This document shows, piece by piece, positions 53,321 through 64,000 of a stretch of DNA of 64,000 nt. Each line of letters opens with the position of its first letter. Positions within the stretch are counted from its first letter, which is position 1. The translations under genes and the position numbers were made by a program. The notes beneath the pieces were generated by a model, which did not search any database, had not been told where the DNA came from, and worked only from the letters and a program-made list of their open reading frames with translations. Source of the DNA: Prunella strophiata (lineage: Eukaryota > Chordata > Aves > Passeriformes > Prunellidae); the NCBI GenBank assembly GCA_036583965.1, contig JAZBQD010000025.1, forward strand, positions 16,082,910 through 16,146,909, in the 5' to 3' direction.

Positions 53321-55059
53321 CAAACCAATCAAAAACCACCTTAACATGGATGCTCCCATGCAGCTTTAGCATGAGAGCTCCAAAATCACTTGTGTCCAGT
53401 TCCTGGTGTGTAGCTCTGTGGACAGACTGCAGGATGCTGCACTATCAGTGCTACCTGCAGTCACTAAGAAGGAGCAAAGCAAACTTCAGCCTTTGGATCT
53501 GCAAACTGACTCCCACTGCTTGGATGACGCTCCAGCTCAACTCTCCTCCTTCACTCGTCCTCATTTACCAGGTTAGGTACAGGCAGGATGAATACAGGAC
53601 AGGTGAGACAACGTGGAAAGTAGGGAGCTTTGGGCATGGCTCCAGTAGGAGGCTTGTGATGCATTAAAATGGGATTTGTGCACTGCGTTCAGATTTGTGC
53701 ACTGCGTTTTTCCTACCAAAGACATGAGATTTTCTGAGCTGGATCCTGTGGTGAGCAAGGAAAGAACAGTGAGCACCCAAACTGATGGAAGAAAGGGCTC
53801 AGCAAGAAGCTGGCAACAGCAGAGGGCACAAAAGGTAATGCCAGCAGGGATTTGACATAGCATTGGACTACAGGTGATAGTTTTCATCTGAATTAAATCA
53901 AGTCAGTTTTTTTATTTCCCCCTTATGACTGCAGAAAGGGTTTTTATTATGATTTTTGAAAGGTTCTTAATTTTTCTCTATCTAAATTTATTTTTTTTCT
54001 TAATGTTTAAAATTTGCTGCCACTTCATGGACTCTTGTTATATTTTTCACCTTGAGCTAGGTATTTCAAGCTCTCACACCCCCAAGATAGCTCAGCTACC
54101 TCAGAAGGCATAAAATGAGCAGAATGGCTCTTGTAGTGGTGTTGGAAACAAAATATTTTTTAATAAAAGGCAAAATAGCAAAGAGAAAAACCGAGTCAGG
54201 TGCAAGCAAGTCTTGCTCCTGGTGAAACACCTTACAAAAGTGATTGGTTCTTTTGTTCACTTGCTTTCCTAGTAAATTGCCCAGGTGGGACTTCTTGGCT
54301 TCTGTCCAATTGGCTGTTCTTAAATTTGAGGTGATGTCCCCTGGGTCCTATAAGGTGTCTCCTTTGCTAACTGAGGAAAGAAACCTCTGGGCTTTTTTCC
54401 TTTTTAAGGAGACAAAGGATAGTTTTATTATTCCACCAACAGGGGGAACATTCCTACAGACTCTGTGTTGTGATTTCCTTTGTTATCCCAAGTAGAAAAC
54501 CATCTAATACTCCAGCACCTGTGGGATCAATGTAGTCAGTCTTGCCATTGATAAACTCAACTCCTGAGGAAATTTGTAGGATCATTTTACCCATTTCCTT
54601 TCCAAATTCACCTTTTTTTTCCAGATACACTGTGGCTGCTGAGTTGAATTGATTAGAAAATGACATCTGCATTTTGAGGTATTTGCATTTATCATTCAGC
54701 TGGAATTAGGAAAGCCTCATCAGGCATTACAGGTCCAAGTGAGCAGGTTCCTGGATCTGTTCTTTCAGTGCAGGAGGGTGAGATCCAGCTCTTGAAGACT
54801 TGGACAAGTCTGCAGGCAGCTCTGATGCAGCTGTAGGAGGACTGTGTGTGTTTAGATGGGTTTGAGTGCCAATAGTTGTGTGTTGTTAGAGTTTACTCTT
54901 TTCTTTCACAGAAATCTCTAGTATTTGCTTATTTGAAACATATCACTCACAATAACTTTGTTTACAGGTTTGGGAGCAGCACTGTTCTTCTCTTCTGTGC
55001 ATGTCAGTCATATTAGTGGTGTTTATCAGAAGAATAAACTGTGCTTTTCTTGCTCTTTT
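53321..55059. other. Intergenic DNA with a small tandem duplication
   Basis: A 17-bp word GATTTGTGCACTGCGTT is duplicated at 53673-53689 and 53692-53708. The stretch 54180-54500 has a CCAATTGG and a CCTATAAGG and could be an old LTR promoter, but I found no terminal repeats. No gene recognised. Confidence 0.45.
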
Positions 55060-55285
55060 TTCCAAACTCTGGAGCAAACACTGCCAATTTTTTCCCTTGT
55101 CCCCTGGGAGTAGAGCCCAAACTCCCTCTGGCTGCAGCCTCCCATCAGGGAGTTGTGCAGAGCCACAGGGTCCCCCCTGAGCCTCCTTTCCTCCAGGCTG
55201 AGCCCTTTCCCAGCTCCTCAGCTGCTCCTCATCAGACTTGTGCTCCAGAGCCTCCCCCAGCTCTGTTCCCTTCTATGAACATTTT
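55060..55285 (-). mobile_element. CR1 LINE fragment, minus orientation
   Basis: Carries CCAAACTCCCTCTGGCTGC, AGAGCCACAGGGTCCCCC, TCCTCCAGGCTGAGCCC and CAGCTGCTCCTCATCAGAC, a mid-to-late CR1 segment read backwards, with neither 5' nor 3' end present. Confidence 0.75.
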
Positions 55286-56614
55286 TGGGCACCTCAATGT
55301 CTTTCTTTTCTTCTTCCTCTTCCAGACCCACGGGGCAGGTCAAGGGGCACATGATGGGTTATCCCTTTCTAGTTTTGTTTTTGAGCAGGAAAAACCACTC
55401 TTTCTGGAAACACAGATAATATTGTGGAAGAGAGCTTAGATAACAGAGAACAAGCTGTGCCTCCAGTGCCTCCAGGCCATGGGATACTGGACAGACTCCA
55501 GGCTCCACCAAGGGCTCTGCTGCCACCCAGGGACCACATACTAGGAACTGGCTCTCCATTTCCATGAAGATTCCCAGACAAAGCACTGTCCCATCCCTCA
55601 GACACACAGACACCAAGTGAATGACAGAAGCCACTCTGCCAACCACTCATGAGACACCTCCTTCATACAGGGAGAAAATGACACCACCCCTTCCTCAGCT
55701 CTTTTCCTCCTATGTGGTCACAGCTCCTGCCCCACACTAACAGGGAAAATATCCCAGAACCCCTTGTGTTCCTTTACATCCCTATCCTTCCATCCCTAGC
55801 TTCCCCCATCCCTAGCTAAATCCTGCCCTACACCACACCTCCCACGGGGAGCCACCAACACCAGGAGGAGCAATTGTTTTCTCACCCCATCCCATTAAGG
55901 ACGTGGCTGAGCTTAGCAGAGTCCAGAAGTGCAGGGAAAGACAGGAAAGGGAGGCAACAAGAGCAACAGCCAAGACAAGAATGCCACAGATCTAAATGAT
56001 CTTTACTGGTAATGCTCGTGGTATCTCCTGGAAGCAGACTGTTGTATGGGCTGGAACCCTCCCCACGTTTGATCTGTACTGGCCAAGGGCTGCAGGGAGG
56101 TCACCAAAACTCAGCTGGTGATACAGATGTTTGGGGGAAGAGCTCTGGAAATGGGAAGACAAATCTCACTATTTTCCCAAACAACTTAAATTCCAGGTTC
56201 ATCGCCACTGCATATTCTGCAGCCTTGGCATCTGCAGGAACTGCAGCTGGTTATTTGGTGGGGGAATCAGTGGACCTGCTCTGCCATGTGTGTGACAGGA
56301 ATCCACCTTCTGTATTCTCCTTCCCCACCTTCATCTTGATGAAGAAGATAGTTGCTATCATCTTTGTGCCATTTCATGTTAATTTCCATGGAATAAATTT
56401 GACTCAGGGAAGTAACTATTAACACTAACGTCTAAAATTTCCATTGTTCACACAAATCTCAGGGCGTTGAACACTGCAGACTTCTGGGTTTGCCCCATTG
56501 CATCTTGATAAACCTCTGAAGAAACAGGGAGGGGAAATTATGGGGTTTTAAGGCTGTGAGAGCACTGGAGCAATAGTCCTCCCTTGAGGATGCCAATGTG
56601 GAAATGTTCCACTG
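55286..56614. other. Intergenic DNA, nothing recognised
   Basis: Spacer with short frames on both strands. I looked for an N-terminal lamin-tail-type exon for the gene at 58.6-63.3 kb and did not find one here. Confidence 0.45.
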
Positions 56615-57775
56615 AATCCCTGAATGGTTTGGGTTGGGAGGGACCTTAAAGGTCATCTTGTTCCATCCCTCTGCCCTAGGGACTCCTTCCACTAGACCAG
56701 ATTGCTCCAACCTGGCCTTGGACACTTCTAGGGGTGAGGCAGCCACAGCTGCTCTGGGCAACCTGTGCCAGGGCCTCACCACCTTCATCATAAAACTTTG
56801 ATTCCTTATGCATGTAATCCAGATCTAGCCTCTACCACTTTAAAACCAATACCCCTCATCCTGTCAGTAGGGCAAAAAAGTCTGTCCCCTTCTAAGTATT
56901 AAAAGGCCACAGCAAGGTCTCCCTGGAGTCCTTCTCTTCTCCAGGTGAACACCCCCAGCTCTCCCAGCCTGGCTCCAGAGCAGAGGTGCTCCAGCCCCTG
57001 GAGCATCTCTGTGGCCTCCTCTGGACTCTCTCCAGTAGCTCCACGTCCTGCTGCTGTTGGACCCCAGTGCTGGAGGCAGCTCTGCAGGTGGAGTCTCACC
57101 TGAGCAGCACAGAGGGGCAGAGTTCCCCCCTCCCCTGCTGCCCCTTGCTGCAGGATCAGCCCAACACACAGCAGGTTTTGGGGCTGCCAGGGCACATTGC
57201 CAGGTCAGGTCTGGTTTTTATTACACCAGTGTTCCAAGTCCCTTCCCCACAGGGCTGCCATCAATCCGTTCACCTCCCAGCCTGTACTGGTACTTTTTAT
57301 TGCCCTGACCCAGGTCTAGAACCTTGTTCTTGGCCTTGTTGAACTTCACAAGGTTCCCATGAGCTCACTCCTTCATCCTCCAAAAGCCATCTCTGCCCTC
57401 CAGTACCACTCATCTTGGTGTCTTACACAAACGTGCTGAGGCTGCCCTCAGTCCCACACTTGTGTCATTAAATTAAGATTCTGAACCACATCAGTCCCAG
57501 CACAGACATCTGATGGGCACCACTTGCTACTGCTCTCCATTTGGGCACAGACATATTGACTGGAACACTTCGGATGCAACCACTCAGCCAATTCCTTATC
57601 CATGGTATAGTCCATCCATCAAACCCTACCTCTTCACTTAAGAGACAAGGGTGTTGTGTGGGATGTGCCCAAGACCTTGTGGAAATCAAGACAGATGACA
57701 TCAGTTGCTCTTCCCTTGTTCTCCAGGACAGTAGGAGGCCACCAGATTAGTCAGCTGGGTGAAAAATAGTTCCCA
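56615..57775 (-). mobile_element. Long CR1 LINE fragment with RT C-terminal part
   Basis: The longest CR1 in the window, about 1.15 kb. It runs from the 3' block (GGTTTGGGTTGGGAGGGACC, near 56630) through CTCTGGGCAACCTGTGCC and CTTCTCCAGGTGAACACC into the coding part of ORF2. There the minus strand still shows CR1 reverse-transcriptase C-terminal words around 57060-57740, broken by frameshifts and stops. It is 5'-truncated and dead. Confidence 0.93.
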
Positions 57776-58586
57776 GCACAGGGCTGTCCCTTGGTATGCA
57801 AGTGTCCTAGAGGTACTTCTCAAGGGGTAACCACTTCTCCTTACCCTTCTGCCCTTCATGCAATTCCTTCTTTAATGTTTGTCCCTGGAGCCATTTACAG
57901 AGCCAGAAAGCCTTTTTCTGAAAATATGAAAGCCTGTTTCTGAAATACCAGAAGCCTGTTTGTGAATGGCCTCAGCAATTCCTCCTGGAGAAACAGCTTG
58001 TGAAGGGAACAGTAAGTAGAAGGGAAGAAATTAGGAAGCTCATGAAATTGCAAAACTCCACCAAACCTCCACCTTAATTCTGTGTACTGGTGTCCTGGGC
58101 CTTGACTGTATGTGTGTGCGTATGTGTGTAGTTTATGTTTGTAAAAACTACAGATTGTTAAATGCTAGAGTAAAATGTAAACTCTTAAATACTGTTGTGT
58201 ATTAACTGCTACCTGAAAGGTTAGTTGAGTTTGTAGATCTCTTTTAGAATTAAAAGTTAATGTTACTGTACAAGGCCACATGAGTACTGGCTCACACATG
58301 GATCAGCTCTCTGCTCACAGAACCAGAACAGCAGGATGAACTCTGCTCATATTTCCCCCTCCAGCTTCCTCCACATTGTGGATCTGGCCATGAATGGGGA
58401 AATTCAGGCTGAGCAAACATGTCTGTAAGCAGAAAGACGGGGCAGCAGATGCCACATTTGTACTAACCAGACAATCCCAGCCACCTTCTGAGTCCTTGTG
58501 TGCTGCTCTCCAGGACCAAAGAGATGTTGCGAGTATCGCCCAGGTGTTGCTTACATGCCCTCATTGTTCCTTACCTTGGTGTGCAG
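57776..58586. other. Spacer upstream of the lamin-tail-type exons
   Basis: No exon recognised. The frame starting at 58394 runs open into the exon at 58587 but shows no family resemblance before the splice acceptor. Confidence 0.45.
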
Positions 58587-58723
58587 TGGACCTGCTGTTC
58601 CCAGAGAACACCACCCATCCTGTCCTCAGAGGTGACCCCACTGCCATTGCCCTCTACAGAGGCCATAGCAGCAGTTTTGTGCCAGGGAAAATGCTGCTGG
58701 AGACCAGCCTGCTGGATGCCTTT
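58587..58723 (+). CDS. Lamin-tail-domain gene: C-terminal half of a first LTD
   Basis: After acceptor TTGGTGTGCAG the phase-1 frame reads DLLFPENTTHPVLRGDPTAI, then ALYRGHSSSFVPGKML and LLDAF. This matches the second half of lamin-tail-type domains in vertebrate multi-LTD proteins as I remember the pattern: a PDAIALYxG strand and an LLDALVY strand. The donor is uncertain: GTGAGG at 58724 gives phase 0 and GTGAGA at 58773 gives phase 1. The exon encoding the first half of this domain was not found upstream. Confidence 0.5.
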
Positions 58724-59837
58724 GTGAGGAAGGGGCACGGAGCGGCTGCAGGCCCTGGCCCCTGGCAGACCTGTGAGAGGCTCTTGCTGGGCAGGGCTGG
58801 GAGCACAGCTGGACTCTGAGCTGCTCCTGCCAGATGGGCTCACTGCAGCCTTGTGCCCCAAATCCTGACAGGACTGGGAGACAAGTGCCACCTCCAGACC
58901 AGGGTCTCCTCATGGCAATATTGAGTCCCATCCTTGTCTAAGGCCAGTAGATATTTCCCTCTCCACTTGGGTCCTGGTGCAGCTTCAGAATGAAGTACTT
59001 GAGGAATTTCCTGATCAGTTGATTGCTGGTTGTAATGTTAATATTTTATTGTTTATGAAAGCATAGTGGTCAATTTAATTAATTCTTCAGTACTGCTTTC
59101 AATTAGAAAAGGTTTTTCTTAGCTTCAGGATGGAATTTCAGGTCAAAATGAGGGTGAGGAAGGGACCTCAGCATTGCTTACCTGACTCAGGAAGAAATCC
59201 CTGTTTCATCCAGACCAAGGACTGGAAGCAGGATTATGGCTTCATTCTGGGTTCAGTTTACTTTCTATTTTATTTTTGGGTTCCTTTTTGTCTTTGTGGG
59301 TTAAGGGAAATGCTAGACTCCTCAGACTTTTGGGAGATGAGAGGACAGTTTCCTTCTCATTTTAGGCATGTTCTAGTAATGGGAGAAAGAGGACACAGTG
59401 GGTAGAGGGCAGTGGAGCAGTGAAGGAGCAGAGACAGCGGGGGGCCAAATGCCTGAAGAGGGGTGAGGAGTGTTAGAACAGGCAATAAACAAAAAACCAT
59501 CTGAGCACACTCTTGCCTGTCATTTGCATGGCCAAGCACCAGACCTGACACCTCTGGGTGTAACTGTCAATCCCAATGTCCTGGCTCAATGGCTGGAAGA
59601 GATTCACCCTTTCTGGATGGGCCTGAAACATGATTTGAGATTACAGTGTGGTCAACCACATCAGGAGAAGGTGTGGTCCACAGCCACATCAGGGTCACCA
59701 CTCATTCACAGCACATTCCTATTCCTTCCTCTGTTCCTCTTGCTCCCACATCTGAGACTCAATTGTCCCTGGTCCTACAGGGAGATGGTCTCCTTCCCCA
59801 GGGAGCTCTGAGCAGCTCTGCTCTTTACAGTGGGGCT

Positions 59838-59985
59838 TCACAAAACCACAGAAAAGTTTGGGTTGGGAAGGACTTTTAAAGGTCACTTAGTCCAACCCCT
59901 GATCATGGTCTTAGCCTTTGAGTTGAGGGCTCTTGCTCAAGCATTCCATCCCTCAGGTGCTGCCTTTTCAGCTTTTTCAGCTGCA
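59838..59985 (-). mobile_element. Short CR1 3' end, minus orientation
   Basis: Begins CACAAAACCACAGAAAAG, a decayed reversed 3' octamer, then GTTTGGGTTGGGAAGGAC and CTTAGTCCAACCCCTGATCA. It lies in an intron of the lamin-tail gene. Confidence 0.85.
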
Positions 59986-60251
59986 CCCACTGCTCTTCCC
60001 AGTGGTGCCAGGCTGAGCACAAGTGTGTCTGCACCATCTTACCTGTCTTCACATCAGTAAAAATGCAGCCCATGCTAGAAGAGAAATGGTTGTATGAAGC
60101 TCATGCTCCTCTCTCTCAGGTTTTTATTAAACTGATGAGTTTTGGGTTTTTTTTGTGAGACAAGAAGGTGCTGGTGAGATTGGGATATATCTCCAAACCC
60201 TGTGAAAGGAGAAGGCTGCAACCACAGTTTCACTCTCTGGTGGAGGTGTGT

Positions 60252-60280
60252 GTGACTGGTAGTGACTGGTAGTGACTGGC
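60252..60280. repeat. Triple 10-bp direct repeat
   Basis: TGACTGGTAG repeats about three times (the last with a C change), about 40 bp before the acceptor of the exon at 60321. Confidence 0.8.
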
Positions 60281-60320
60281 AGGTCATGTTTTGTGTCATC
60301 TACCTGTTTGTCTCTTGCAG

Positions 60321-60475
60321 ACATCAGCCAGGAGATGTGTCTATAAGCCCGTGCAACTGCTGCTCTGTGACCTGGGACTCCACATCCTCCATCTTCAGCA
60401 GGCCCACCCCTGGAACCTTCAATGACTGCCGCAACAAACATTTCAGCCAGGCTCTCTCCTGCCTTCATGTAGCAG
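60321..60475 (+). CDS. Lamin-tail-domain gene: Cys-rich tail exon
   Basis: Reads PGDVSISPCNCCSVTW and then SRPTPGTFNDC, the conserved ending SISRC...PTPGxxNxC that follows each LTD in such proteins. It ends in phase 1 at GCAG|GTGG. The acceptor may be 60321 (one leading base) or 60328 (phase 0). The latter would join the 58723 donor in frame, but shortens the domain end, so an exon between may be missing. Confidence 0.5.
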
Positions 60476-60806
60476 GTGGACATTGGTTGCTTCTGCAGGA
60501 CCTCCTGAGGGCCAGAGCACATGCACAAAGCCAGGGTGACCACCCAGAGGCCTGCTGGGTTATGTGAACTAACCCCAAAGGAAACTAAACCAGGACACCT
60601 GACAGTTGCCTGCAAAACTTTCATGGCAGTCCATGCCAAGCTGAGCTTCCCCAGGCTTTCCTCCCACCTCCAACTGACTGGGTGAAGAGAAGCTTTTGGG
60701 GTCTTCTGGATGATAAACAGGTGTGGACCTGCACCCATCCCAGATGAGCTGTATCCCATGATCAAGTTGGCACTGGCCAGGTAACACTGGGCTCTTTGTT
60801 TCCTAG

Positions 60807-61791
60807 ATTGCCAGGAGTGGCTCCTGAAGCAGGAGGAGATTCTGCTGACTCTGGTCCAGGCCCTCGATGCATCCAGCAGTGTTGGAGTCTCTTCTGCCTA
60901 CCTCAGGGGTGAGCTGGGCAGGAGCAGAGCAGTCTAGGGACCTCCCATGGATAATGCCCACCTGCTCTTTGATCTTTAGCCCAGTGTTCCCTCTCACATT
61001 GTGTCCTTCTGGCTTAGATCCATCTAATTTGGTTTTGGTGCTGATGACAGAGATGTCCAGGGTTGGGCAGAGCATGGTGAGCTTCCTCCATATTCTGCAG
61101 AGCATTTCATCCCCTCAGCACACAGACCATCAGCTGCTCTGGCCTTGGGCATTGTCAGCCACAGAGGTGGCAGCAGGACTGACATCTCTGCAGGGCATTT
61201 GTTGTCTACTTGACCTTCTGATCCATATGATCTATGGATTCTGCCCATGGCAGGAGGATTGGAACAAGATGGTCTTTAAGGTCCCTTCCAACCCAAACCA
61301 TTCCATTCTACGGCACAAAGTCACCTTCATGGCCTCTGCTGGACTTGCTCCAGCAGGTCCATGTCCTTCCTGTGCTGGTGATCCCAGAGCTGGACACAGG
61401 CTTGGTCCCAGGGTACCTCTTGGCACAGGCAGAACTCCCAGTGCTGTGCTGATGGGATGAGCTGCCCCGAGTCAGTCTGACCATGAGGACAGTTCTGGTA
61501 GAGATGAGCTGGTGAGCCCTGGGCCTGTCCCAGGAGAAAGTGGGTCTTTGGTGACTTGGGGAAACTGAGGCAGTTCTCTGCTTGCCTCTGCAGAGCCAAA
61601 AGCAGCCCACCAGGACCTGGGGCTTGTGTTCAACACTCTGCTGACTGCCAGGTCAGAGGAGCAGCTGAGCAATGTTCTGCTGGCCTTCAATACCTTCCTG
61701 GAGACACTCAGAGTTGTGAACTTAGATGGAATGAACATCACAGCAGAAAGGTCCTGCATCAGGGATATGAATATGCTTGACTTGCCTCCAG
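60807..61791 (+). CDS. Lamin-tail-domain gene: helical linker exons
   Basis: Two exons, 60807-60908 and 61594-61791, both start and end in phase 1, matching the exon at 60321 on one side and that at 62181 on the other. They encode DCQEWLLKQEEILLTLVQAL and later DLGLVFNTLLTARSEEQLSN, leucine-rich and likely helical, with no cysteine pattern. The chain of four compatible junctions is the strongest evidence that this is a spliced gene rather than chance open frames. A pair of opposed CR1 pieces (61236-61455) sits in the intron between them. Confidence 0.55.
61236..61455. mobile_element. Two opposed CR1 fragments
   Basis: A plus-oriented CR1 3' end (about 61236-61312, with TCCCTTCCAACCCAAACCATTCC) meets a minus-oriented CR1 internal piece (about 61318-61455, with GACTTGCTCCAGCAGGTCC and GATCCCAGAGCTGGACACAG). 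Either one element inserted into or beside the other, or one element inverted during insertion (twin priming). Confidence 0.82.
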
Positions 61792-62180
61792 GTACTGATG
61801 ATCATCTTTGCAAGATGGGGGATACTGTGTGTTGGAGGGTAAATGTGGATCTGGCTCTCCTAGAAGAGAGAAATATCCTTCCCTCCCTTTCCACAACCTG
61901 GCAAAAATCTCTTCCAATTCCATTGCATCCTGCTACTAGAGCCCGTATTGCTCATTGTCTGAACTAACAGCAAGCCCTGTTGTTACAGCTGGTGTTAACC
62001 TGTGTGTTGCCTGGACTTCTCTTCTAAGGACTATAAAGGACATGGATGATAAAAGTGTGAGCCAACATCCTCAGTCCTCTGCTAAATTTTGTATCATCCC
62101 AGCAAAATACTGTGCAACATTGTGTTGTTTCCTTGGAGCTCAGTTCTTAGGCCCATATTTGAGACATTTTTGCTTTCCAG

Positions 62181-62382
62181 GTGTCCCATCAGAGATACCA
62201 GAAGGGACTCCAGGGCCTTCTGTGCAACTGGCCAAGCTACTCATCAATGAGGTGAATGCAGACAACCCTGGGCAAGGAGAGGATGCAGAATACATTGAAC
62301 TCTTCTATAGTGGACAGACATGCTTTGACCTCCTGGGATACTGGCTGGTCCTGTACAACGGGAAAAGCAGCTGGGCCTACCG
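62181..62382 (+). CDS. Lamin-tail-domain gene: N-terminal half of second LTD
   Basis: After TGCTTTCCAG the frame reads LLINEVNADNPGQ, AEYIELFYSG, then LLGYWLVLYNGKSSWAYR. This is the lamin-tail-domain core: INEV, D/E-x-x-EYIEL, and a hydrophobic GYxLVxYNG strand. The exon ends at CCG|GTGTGAG in phase 2. The next recognised exon starts in phase 0, so at least one exon or a different splice site is missing between. The domain family includes the lamin tail and many secreted or nuclease-linked proteins; the role here is unknown. Confidence 0.6.
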
Positions 62383-62411
62383 GTGTGAGACAGAATCACC
62401 ACATCCTGTAC

Positions 62412-62880
62412 TGCCCCAACACAAGAGAGACATGGAGCTGTTGGAACAAGTCCAGATGAAATCTCCACAAAAGATCCTCTGAGGAGTGGAGCCCTTCTCC
62501 TATGAAGACAAGCTCAGAGAGGCTGTTCAGCCTGGAGAAGAGAAGGTTACGGTGAGACCTTAGGGTCCCTTCCGGTGTCTAAAGGGGCTCCAAGAAAGCT
62601 CGAGAGGGACTTTGGACAGGGGCCTGGAGGGACATGGCATGGGGGAATGGCTTTAAGATGAAGGAGGGCAGATTTAGGTTGGGTATTAGGAAGAAATTCT
62701 TCCTTGTGAGAGTGGTAAGGTCCTGGCACAGGTTGCCCAGAGCAGTTGTAGCTGCTCCTGGGTCCCTGGAAGTGTCCAAGGCCAGGCTGGATTTGGCTTG
62801 GAGCAACCTGGGACAGTGGAAGGTGTCCTTGCCCATGTGGGACAGGATGGGTTTTAAGATCCCCTCCAACCCAAACCAAT
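62412..62880 (+). mobile_element. CR1 LINE fragment directly after an LTD exon
   Basis: Plus-orientation CR1 running from GACATGGAGCTGTTGGAAC through CCTGGAGAAGAGAAGG, GGGCAGATTTAGGTTGGG and GGTTGCCCAGAGCAG to ATCCCCTCCAACCCAAACC. It begins about 30 bp after the donor at 62383 and so occupies much of that intron. Confidence 0.93.
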
Positions 62881-63027
62881 TTTTGATTTTGATTATATCC
62901 TCTTGCCTCACCAGAGAGCCTCAGGAGGTGTTCAGGTGAACAAGAGGTAATGCTGTGAGCAGCTGTCACTCCACCTGAATGAAATGACAGCGTCAGTGGT
63001 GGCAACATCTTTTGTGTCTCCCCACAG

Positions 63028-63292
63028 GTGACCATGGGGACACCGCTGGGGGAGAACTTGTGCAGCAGCTCCATGGTGCTGGGCCCTCCTGCCAGTGAGC
63101 TGTGCCTGGCCAGTGGCGATGCCCACATCTGCTTCATGGAGCTGGAGGGGAAGCCTGGCACCAGCCTCAGAGGACTCAGCTTGGTCTTCTTCTCAGGAAA
63201 GGAGGGGAAGGCACATGTCAGCATCCCTTTGCAGGGCACTGTTGGAGTCACAGGGCTGTTGGTGTTTGTGCTGGATGGAGACCATGGGCATG
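63028..63292 (+). CDS. Lamin-tail-domain gene: further LTD-like exon
   Basis: Follows CTCCCCACAG and ends at CATG|GTGAG in phase 1. The translation contains HICFMELEGKPGTSLRGLSL, VFFSGKEGKAHVSIPLQG and TGLLVFVL. The order (x-FMEL, LRGLSLVFFSG, a small strand, then GLLVF) copies the second-LTD pattern, but without INEV. It is either a diverged third LTD or a spacer domain derived from one. The gene most likely continues beyond 64,000. Confidence 0.45.
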
Positions 63293-64000
63293 GTGAGTCC
63301 AACGAAATGGGCCTGGTGTGGGGTCTGTCTTCAAACACATGGGCAGGGGCTTGAGCAGTTTAGAGGAAACAGATGGAGGAGAGTGCACAATGTGGGGAAC
63401 AATTCTGCCTTGCCTTTCCTGTCCTTCATTCCTGGTTTTTCCTCTATTTGTTCTGCCTGGGCTGTTCTGTTTTATTCCAGTTGAGAAGGTGATAAATCCT
63501 CCCCCATGCCTCTGCTGATACAGGAGAGTGGGAGGACCAAAAGTTCCTCCTGCTGGTACCAAGACAAGGAGATCTCAGAAGAAGCAGGGCCCACCAGGGC
63601 TGTGGGTTGTTCCCTCATGTCATGTTCACTGATGCTCACTGAACCCTGCAGTGGTGCTGCCTCCTCCTGATCCTCAGCGGGTGTTTTGTCAGCACATTCC
63701 TTTATCTTGCTCACCTTAACACATTCACATCCTTACTCATGTTCACCTTAATTTCTGTCTGGGCTGCATGAAGACAACTGCATCTCAGAGGAGCCTTGAT
63801 CTTTTTGGAAACATGTTCACAGCAAGCAGCTTCCTTCCAGCTTTACTTGGCCTCAGTCATGACCATTACTGTGTTTCTCATTTCTCTTCTTGGAGTCCTC
63901 CTTGTTGCCAGCTTGTCCTGTCAGGCTCAAAGTTCAGCCTAACACTATCTAGATATTAATCTCATCTATTCCCCTGGCATTTCCAGATGGGACAAACCTG
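63293..64000. other. Right edge, probable intron
   Basis: No further LTD-type exon recognised before the window ends. Short frames on both strands look random. Confidence 0.45.

Noticed and set aside
54180..54680. Possible solo LTR (CCAAT and TATA-like words) with a 72-codon minus frame
   Set aside because: No paired terminal repeats, no target-site duplication and no retroviral motif could be seen; the minus frame resembles nothing I know.

Overview
The window reads as bird nuclear DNA. The evidence is intron-rich housekeeping genes with GT-AG introns and CpG-island promoters, many 5'-truncated CR1 LINE fragments of avian type, and GC-rich minisatellites. I see no bacterial or viral gene, CRISPR array, tRNA or rRNA. 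All convincing genes are on the + strand.

Layout: 1-5.1 kb is upstream non-coding DNA with an AGGAT microsatellite (921-1175), an orphan CpG island (about 3.39-3.69 kb) and a GGTGGCAGT-type low-complexity tract (about 4.31-4.45 kb). A 2,249-bp minisatellite of 13-mers (5115-7363) leads into the CpG-island promoter of ATP6V0C (three coding exons, 8020-18249, 154 aa). After about 5 kb of non-coding DNA, a second minisatellite (24017-24498) leads into the promoter of AMDHD2 (11 coding exons, 24954-31998, 409 aa). The third gene is a C8orf33 (UPF0488) homologue (seven coding exons, 34107-40565, 448 aa). In this protein the conserved module is present twice, encoded by two exon pairs split by phase-1 introns at matching places. 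From 41 to 58 kb the window is mostly CR1 debris with one unassigned exon-like segment (45.19-45.41 kb). From 58.6 kb to the right edge are exons of an unnamed gene with lamin-tail-domain-like segments, which probably continues past the window.

How the genes relate: ATP6V0C encodes the proton-translocating ring subunit that acidifies lysosomes, and AMDHD2 deacetylates GlcNAc-6-phosphate, including GlcNAc salvaged from glycan breakdown. Both promoters carry CACGTG sites close to the CLEAR element recognised by TFEB/MITF factors, so shared lysosomal-stress control is a reasonable inference. The C8orf33 homologue has no known biochemical role.

Most notable points: the internal module duplication in the C8orf33 homologue; the exact two-unit 13-mer array that leaves all six frames open; the multi-lamin-tail-domain gene; and the paired minisatellite/CpG-promoter layout. 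Exon limits were placed by eye from splice consensus, phase and protein similarity. No alignment or database search was run.
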